Below are positions 13,386 to 17,712 of a DNA stretch of 17,712 nucleotides, in pieces; within the stretch, counting starts at the first letter, position 1, and each line of letters opens with the position of its first letter. A model generated the notes under the pieces. That model was not told where the DNA came from. It was given only the letters and a program-made list of their open reading frames with translations, and did no database searches. Origin of the DNA: Longimonas sp046498435 (GTDB lineage: Bacteria > Bacteroidota > Rhodothermia > Rhodothermales > Salinibacteraceae); assembly GCF_046498435.1 (NCBI RefSeq), contig NZ_JAWOAR010000021.1:1-17712 (forward strand). The letters are read 5' to 3'. Position numbers and translations under genes: made by a program.

Positions 13386-14183
13386 CTACTCCGACTGCGT
13401 GCGCTGCTGCTTGCCGATGGTTTTCTGCGGTTCACTTTCTTCGAGCTCGTCGGGCAGGTCGATGGAATCTTCCGACTCGGCGCTGCGGCTTTCCTTATCG
13501 CGCTCGGCACCTGCATTCATCTCCATTTTGAACTGGTCAACGAGCTCGGCAGCGCGTAGCTCCTCCGCATCTTCCTCGATCTGTAGCTCCTCCGAGTCCA
13601 CCGAATCCAGCGCCAGCTCCATGCGGGCTTCGTTTTCGGCAGTCTCGCGGTTCAGCTTCTGGACCATCTCGTCGTGCGTCTGGTCGAGGCCCGTCACCTC
13701 GAACTGCTCCAGCGTATCCGCAATTTCAGACTGCCACTTGGCTTGTTCATGGGCACGCAGGGCATCTTGCGCCTCCTGGATTTTTTTCTCCTTTTCGCGC
13801 ATGAACGACTTCTTCACCTTCAGCGCCTTCTCGTACGCCTTTTCGGCGTGCTGAAGCTGCTGCTGCGTACGCTCCATGCTCTCTTTCTCTTTTTCGAGCC
13901 GCATGGCGTACTTGCGCGCAATGTCCTCACGATCCGACTGGATCGCGCTTTTGATGCGTGAGGTGAGCTGCTGCACCTGGTCTTCGGATTTCTCCGCCTC
14001 CTTGCGCAGCATAATCATGTTCGCCTTGACCGTGGCGATGTTTTCGTTCATTTCGGGCACCTGGTCATTGAGCTCCCGAATGTTTTGTTCAAGAACCAGG
14101 CGGGGGTTTTCCATTGCGGAAACGGCTCCGCCAAAGAGAGAACGAATTGCTCGCTTAAAACGTGCCCAAATGGATAAGATCAT
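13386..14183 (-). CDS. pspA: PspA/IM30 family membrane-stress protein (ESCRT-III-like)
   Basis: 265 residues. PspA/Vipp1 proteins bind and remodel the inner face of the cytoplasmic membrane and protect the proton gradient. Visible are the amphipathic N-terminal helix (MILSIWARFKRAIRSLFGG), the family hallmark NPRLVLEQNIRELNDQVPEM (27-46), and a long helical hairpin dominated by charged heptads (about 45-190). The C-terminal extension past the usual 220 residues is acidic and ends with the motif KTIG (254-257). First gene of a three-gene minus-strand operon. A 159-bp leader precedes it, in which no sigma54 -24/-12 pair was seen. Confidence 0.95.
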   Translation of the reverse strand: MILSIWARFKRAIRSLFGGAVSAMENPRLVLEQNIRELNDQVPEMNENIATVKANMIMLRKEAEKSEDQVQQLTSRIKSAIQSDREDIARKYAMRLEKEKESMERTQQQLQHAEKAYEKALKVKKSFMREKEKKIQEAQDALRAHEQAKWQSEIADTLEQFEVTGLDQTHDEMVQKLNRETAENEARMELALDSVDSEELQIEEDAEELRAAELVDQFKMEMNAGAERDKESRSAESEDSIDLPDELEESEPQKTIGKQQRTQSE

Positions 14184-14342
14184 AGCAATGCAGCCGGTTG
14201 GAAAGTAGCATGAGGCGGTCCATGTGCAACGGCAATCGATGAGCCGCTGCGTTTAGCCGTTCGAGGCAGGCCCGCTGATGGGGGACGTCTTGTGCATTTC
14301 TATCTACTATGCAACAACACAAATTGTTACGGTGCAAGCGGT

Positions 14343-15692
14343 CTACGCCTGACTCGCCCATCCATTGGGCGTGTAGCGGTCCCATACCGCCGCGCCGCGC
14401 TCGGGAGCGGCATCGCCCACGGTGTAGGCATTGCGCAGCGCCTTGGTGAAGGCATTGAGCTGCTCGGTGCGGTTGGTGTAGAGATGCGCCAGCACATCGC
14501 CGGGCGCCACCGGTTCGCCAATGTGCTTCTGCAAGGTAAGTCCAGCAGTCGGATCCACCGTGTCCTCCTTCGTACGGCGGCCTGCACCCAAATCCACAGC
14601 AAGGTGCCCAATTGCGAGGGCATCGATTTCGGTGACGGTACCGCGCATGCCCTGGGGAGCGGTGACGGTAGCCACGGGCTCGGAGTCGGGCCGCGTGCTG
14701 GGATCGTCGATGGCGGAGACGTCGCCGTCTTGTGCATCCACCAGCGTACGCAGGCAGTCGAGCGCCTCGCCGGAGGCGACGGCCTCTTGCGCCTGTTGAC
14801 GTCCGGCTTCGGGCGTGTCGGCCACGCCGCCCAGCGCCAGCATTTCGCCAGCCAGGGCATAGGTGACCTCCATGAGCGGTGTGTCGTCGTGTGCGCCGCG
14901 CAGGCACGCCACGCTCTCGGCCACCTCGGGCCAGTTGCCTACCGCCCGCCCAAGCGGAGCATTCATGTCGGTGAGCAGCGCAACAGAGGGCGTGTCATGA
15001 TCGTCGCCGATGGCTACGAGCGTTTCGGCGAGGGTCCGCGCATCGGCCTCCGTCTTCATGAAGGCCCCGCGCCCACACTTCACGTCGAGCACGAGCGCGT
15101 CGATGCCCTCGGCCAGCTTCTTGCTCATAATGGAGGCCGCAATGAGCGGAATGGACTCGACCGTGCCGGTCACGTCGCGCAGCGCGTAGAGCTTGCGGTC
15201 GGCGGGTGCCATCTCCTCGGTCTGCCCAATCAGCACAATGCCGATGTCGGTGAGCTGCTGCTTGTACGCTTGCATCGACAGGTCGGTGCGGAAGCCGGGA
15301 ATGGACTCCAGCTTGTCGAGCGTACCGCCGGTGTGGCCCAGGCCGCGTCCCGACACCATAGGCACCGGTACGCCTTGCGAGGCCACAATCGGCGCCAGGA
15401 TGAGCGACACCTTGTCGCCCACGCCACCGGTGGAGTGCTTGTCGACCTTGATTCCAGGGGTACCGCTCAGGTCGAGCACCGTGCCGGAATGCAGCATCGC
15501 GTCGGTGAGCGCTGCGGCCTCTGTATCACTCATCCCTTGCAGGAACGCCGCCATAATGAAAGCGCTCATCTGATAGTCGGGCACCTCGCCTGCAGTGTAG
15601 GCATCCACAAGGCGGGCAATGTCGTCGGGCGCTACGGGTTGGCCGTCGCGCTTTTGGGTGATGAGGGCAACAGGGTTTAGCGGCGTGCTCAT
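14343..15692 (-). CDS. deoA: Thymidine / pyrimidine-nucleoside phosphorylase
   Basis: Phosphorolysis of thymidine or deoxyuridine (possibly uridine as well) to base and (deoxy)ribose-1-phosphate in pyrimidine salvage; cytosolic dimer. 449 residues, full length for the family. Key sites: KHSTGGVGDK (85-94, phosphate loop), the signature SGRGLGHTGGTLDKLES (114-130), R172 in YALRD, S190/K191 in IMSKK, and VLDVKCGRGAFM (201-212). The C-terminal PYNP_C domain includes a glycine-rich GAGRRTKEDTVD stretch and GLTLQKHIGEPV. Stop at 14343-14345, ATG at 15690-15692. DeoA and Pdp substrate range cannot be told apart from sequence reading alone. The 462-codon plus-strand frame over it is an antisense shadow. 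Confidence 0.95.
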   Translation of the reverse strand: MSTPLNPVALITQKRDGQPVAPDDIARLVDAYTAGEVPDYQMSAFIMAAFLQGMSDTEAAALTDAMLHSGTVLDLSGTPGIKVDKHSTGGVGDKVSLILAPIVASQGVPVPMVSGRGLGHTGGTLDKLESIPGFRTDLSMQAYKQQLTDIGIVLIGQTEEMAPADRKLYALRDVTGTVESIPLIAASIMSKKLAEGIDALVLDVKCGRGAFMKTEADARTLAETLVAIGDDHDTPSVALLTDMNAPLGRAVGNWPEVAESVACLRGAHDDTPLMEVTYALAGEMLALGGVADTPEAGRQQAQEAVASGEALDCLRTLVDAQDGDVSAIDDPSTRPDSEPVATVTAPQGMRGTVTEIDALAIGHLAVDLGAGRRTKEDTVDPTAGLTLQKHIGEPVAPGDVLAHLYTNRTEQLNAFTKALRNAYTVGDAAPERGAAVWDRYTPNGWASQA

Positions 15693-15763
15693 GAAGCAAA
15701 GAGGTCAGGTGGTTAAGAACAAATTGGATGTTCGGCAGACGAAGCAGAACGAACTGCTCTACC

Positions 15764-15798
15764 ATGCGCTGTAATATGCGCTGTAATATGCGCTGTAA
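15764..15798. repeat. 12-bp tandem repeat, about three copies
   Basis: ATGCGCTGTAAT at 15764-15775 and 15776-15787, then ATGCGCTGTAA at 15788-15798. It lies between deoA and the rpmE2 terminator. Confidence 0.9.
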
Positions 15799-15800
15799 AT

Positions 15801-15836
15801 AGAAAAGGGCGGCCTGCCTACACAGGTCGCCCTTCC
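15801..15836 (-). terminator. Intrinsic terminator of rpmE2
   Basis: Inverted repeat with arms at 15805-15816 and 15823-15834 (12 bp, one G-T position) around a 6-nt loop. On the minus strand the stem ends CGCCC and is followed by TTTTCTATTT, so it terminates transcription leaving rpmE2 about 40 bp after its stop codon. Confidence 0.85.
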
Positions 15837-15872
15837 GACACAGCCCGAAGCGGTGTGCTTCGAGGCGATATG

Positions 15873-16112
15873 CTACGCGTCGTCGCTGTCCTCGTCGTCA
15901 TCGTCGTTGTTGAGGCCGTAGCGCCGGTTAAACTTCTCAACGCGCCCAGCGGTATCTACAAACTGGCGCCGCCCGGTGTAAAACGGGTGGTTAGACGAAT
16001 CGACATCGGATTCGTACGTCTCAGCATCTAACGTTGAGCGCGTTTCAATCGTGGAGCCGTCCGCGAGCTGGACGGTCAGCGACGTGTATTCGGGATGCAG
16101 ATCTTTTTTCAT
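15873..16112 (-). CDS. rpmE2: 50S ribosomal protein L31 type B
   Basis: 79-residue ribosomal protein bL31. MKKDLHPEYTSL and the core SSNHPFYTGRRQFVDTAGRV, then KFNRRYG, are diagnostic. The zinc-binding cysteines of type A L31 are absent (no Cys in the protein), so this is the zinc-independent type B form. The C-terminus is an acidic run (NNDDDDEDSDDA), in keeping with a salt-adapted proteome. Monocistronic by layout: 145 bp of non-coding DNA upstream, its own terminator downstream. Confidence 0.95.
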   Translation of the reverse strand: MKKDLHPEYTSLTVQLADGSTIETRSTLDAETYESDVDSSNHPFYTGRRQFVDTAGRVEKFNRRYGLNNDDDDEDSDDA

Positions 16113-16257
16113 GGCGTGAGCGGGGCCCTTAGCAATATCTGGGGTGCGGCTACAGTGTTCAGATCAATGCACACGGCGCGCCCGATCCAAAAGTTTCTAC
16201 GCCGGTGCCTCATCGACACGAAGAGCCTGCTAAGTCTTCTTGTGCACTGCTACGTCG

Positions 16258-17295
16258 TCATGGCAACGCGTAGGGCACCTTACTAATTGTATACACCGCA
16301 TCCTCTGTCTCCTCTGTCACGAGTTGCATAATGTGCGCTCCGGTAAGGTGAACAATCTGATGCTCAACGGTCTGGGCGGCTTGCTTCGTGCCGTTATGGT
16401 CGTACACCTGCACCCGCCATACGGCATCAGCACCGGTTCCACGCCGCGAAGCAACCACCACATGGTCATCCGTAACGTGCAGATGCTCCACGAACTCGAT
16501 ATCGCTCTCTACGATCGGCAATATGTTTTCCGGCTCGCTCAATGATTCAACCTCGCTGGAAGCTGGAAGCGCAAGGTCCATCTCAAACGAGGAAAAGCGC
16601 TCGGTTTCGCGGTTATATCGAATAATCTTAGGGGATAACGGAAGCGCAAAATACACCGATGCCCCATGCGTTTCCACAGGCGTTCGCACACTGAGCGGGA
16701 CGGGAAACGAAAGCGGATCGAGGTCGGCCAATGTGAACGACGTCTCTACCACAACGGACCCTTCTGCAGGTTCATCCTCTGCTTCCTGTTCGCGCTCAAC
16801 CCGGAAGAAAAGCGGCGTATCGGGCTCGGTCTGCGATGTGTACTGCCCCCGCGCAAGAAACAGGTTCGACTCGGTGCTCGCAAGCCCGGTGGTACGCCGC
16901 AGATCTGACGATTGTATCTGGCCGAGACATGCGCCCGATTCAGAATCGTACGCCAAAAGTCGTTGTTGACCACGATCAAGTGCGAAAAGCAGCGACGCGT
17001 ATCGACTCGTGGTCAAAATCGACTGGTGTTCACAAGGCCCACGACCTTGCTCGCCAAGATCGGTTGCATACGCACCATCCACAAAAAGCGCAAGGCGTCC
17101 CGCACCGTCAGCAATAACCAGCGAGTCCTGCCCCACGGGTTCCACAAAATGGACGGCATCAAGGGGAGACTCGGCATCTTGAATAGGCACCTGCTGAGGG
17201 GCTCCTGTTTCGATGGATTGTGCATGCACGCCAAAAACCAGGGAGCCCGATAAGAACAGAACGATCAGTACAACGCTTGACACACGCGTAGCCAT
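16258..17295 (-). CDS. Secreted beta-propeller-like protein, function unknown
   Basis: 345 residues with a clear Sec signal peptide: MATRVSSVVLIVLFLSGSLVFG, cleavage likely after VHA before QSIETG. No lipobox cysteine. The rest is beta-rich with repeated blade-like units: DSLVIADGAGRLALF, LLFALDRGQQRLLAYDSESG, NLFLARGQY, VYFALPLSPKIIRYNRETE, DDHVVVASRRGT and WRVQVYDHNGT. This resembles the six-bladed propeller (BF3164/NHL-like) exported proteins common in this phylum, but no catalytic motif is visible. The frame stays open upstream to 17706, but that part is repeat DNA; the ATG at 17293-17295 immediately before the signal peptide is the start. Confidence 0.82.
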   Translation of the reverse strand: MATRVSSVVLIVLFLSGSLVFGVHAQSIETGAPQQVPIQDAESPLDAVHFVEPVGQDSLVIADGAGRLALFVDGAYATDLGEQGRGPCEHQSILTTSRYASLLFALDRGQQRLLAYDSESGACLGQIQSSDLRRTTGLASTESNLFLARGQYTSQTEPDTPLFFRVEREQEAEDEPAEGSVVVETSFTLADLDPLSFPVPLSVRTPVETHGASVYFALPLSPKIIRYNRETERFSSFEMDLALPASSEVESLSEPENILPIVESDIEFVEHLHVTDDHVVVASRRGTGADAVWRVQVYDHNGTKQAAQTVEHQIVHLTGAHIMQLVTEETEDAVYTISKVPYALP

Positions 17296-17313
17296 TATGT
17301 GGATTCTATGCTG

Positions 17314-17333
17314 AATACTATGATAGTAGTATT
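17314..17333. promoter_or_regulatory. Inverted repeat in the promoter region of the secreted-protein gene
   Basis: AATACTA (17314-17320) and TAGTATT (17327-17333) form a perfect 7-bp inverted repeat with a 6-bp centre, 19 bp upstream of the start codon, in an A+T-rich patch that contrasts with the surroundings. It may be an operator or part of the promoter; no T-run, so not a terminator. Confidence 0.35.
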
Positions 17334-17503
17334 GCAAGTATACAAACTGTAGAGCATAACAGTCAAATGCAATGGGGGCCACATGCCGCAGGGGGTTGCT
17401 TGCATCTCCGGCGGACAACAGGAGCAGGATAGATCCAACGCTAGACAGACGTAGTGTCGTGTCACACCTGAATGTTCGGGTTGCAAGGTTCCCCATTCGT
17501 ATG

Positions 17504-17690
17504 CTGTCATCTTGAGCGAAGCAACTGCGCCTAGCAGGTGCGGAGTCCTGACACGAGCGAAGCGACTGATGAACGCAGTGAATAAAGATCTCCACCAAGG
17601 TTGGCAGGATCCCCTGTCCCGCCGTATCTTCTGAATGACAAGGAGATGGTTCGACTGCGCTCACCATGACAGACTTCGTGGGGGCTGATT
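17504..17690. repeat. Dispersed intergenic repeat cluster at right edge
   Basis: Starts CTGTCATCTTGAGC (17504-17517), includes GATCTCCACCA (17587-17597), and closes near 17640 with TTCTGAATGACA, an imperfect inverted copy of the start, giving a unit of about 135 bp with near-palindromic ends. A second motif, TGGTTCGACTGCGCTCACCA, follows (17647-17666). The first part is related to 5140-5247. Open frames across it are artefacts. Confidence 0.6.
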
Positions 17691-17712
17691 GCAGTGCAAC
17701 CATCAAAATGAG

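Larger units (their letters stand above)
17296..17712. other. Gene-free right edge
   Basis: 417 bp without a credible gene: the promoter region of the secreted propeller protein (with the 17314-17333 inverted repeat), about 170 bp of featureless sequence, then the dispersed repeat cluster. Confidence 0.6.

Noticed and set aside
12554..13531. 325-codon plus-strand Ser/Ala/Arg-rich frame
   Set aside because: Antisense of two coiled-coil genes of the psp operon and crosses their boundary; composition is typical of shadows.
14313..14328. AACAA/TTGTT hairpin as deoA terminator
   Set aside because: Only five A/T-rich pairs and no T-run; not supported.
14292..15680. 462-codon plus-strand open frame
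   Set aside because: Antisense of deoA, in which every family motif is intact; long antisense frames are common in G+C-rich DNA.
17296..17706. N-terminal extension of the secreted protein by 137 codons
   Set aside because: The extension is dispersed-repeat DNA; a clear signal peptide begins at the ATG at 17295.

Overview
The window reads as chromosomal DNA of a moderately halophilic member of the Rhodothermota (Salinibacter/Longibacter-like, formerly placed in Bacteroidetes). The evidence is indirect. Many proteins carry Asp/Glu-rich low-complexity tails (CcoN, CcoP, bL31B, the PspA operon), Shine-Dalgarno sequences are mostly absent, a cbb3 oxidase operon sits beside universal stress proteins, and intergenic DNA is full of short tandem repeats and dispersed repeats of the TCATTCTGAGC type. 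The genus cannot be fixed from this sequence. No tRNA, rRNA or CRISPR array was seen.

Region 1 (1-4919, minus strand) is a cbb3-type cytochrome c oxidase operon, transcribed right to left as ccoN-ccoO-ccoQ-ccoP-ccoG and running off the left edge inside or at the end of ccoG. CcoP is short and has only one haem-c motif. A perfect inverted repeat lies about 80 bp upstream of ccoN.

Region 2 (4920-10603) is a stress and oxygen-sensing block. A divergent tandem universal stress protein that has lost the ATP-binding glycines (minus) is followed by a plus-strand run: a large cytosolic hybrid sensor kinase, a NarL/FixJ-type response regulator, and a second tandem universal stress protein with both ATP motifs intact. 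The kinase is built as degenerate receiver, GAF-like, FixL-type haem PAS, then HisKA_3/HATPase. Its haem-ligand histidine and the two arginines of the FixL signature are all conserved. It is therefore likely an oxygen sensor, and the neighbouring cbb3 operon is an attractive target.

Region 3 (10604-11842) is decayed. The first 33 or so codons of mscL, with a one-base deletion, are cut by the right end of an IS200/IS605 (IS1341-type) element. The element keeps the 3' half of tnpB and a probable omega-RNA segment whose guide would match the flanking mscL sequence. The element's left end, the 5' half of tnpB and the rest of mscL are missing.

Region 4 (11843-14183, minus) is a three-gene PspA (IM30/ESCRT-III-like) membrane-stress operon: pspA, an acidic coiled-coil protein that ends in the same K-T-I-G motif as PspA, and a two-helix membrane coiled-coil protein.

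Region 5 (14343-17295, minus) holds pyrimidine/thymidine phosphorylase, a zinc-less ribosomal protein L31 (type B) with a convincing intrinsic terminator, and a secreted propeller-like protein. The right edge (17296-17712) is non-coding and carries dispersed repeats.
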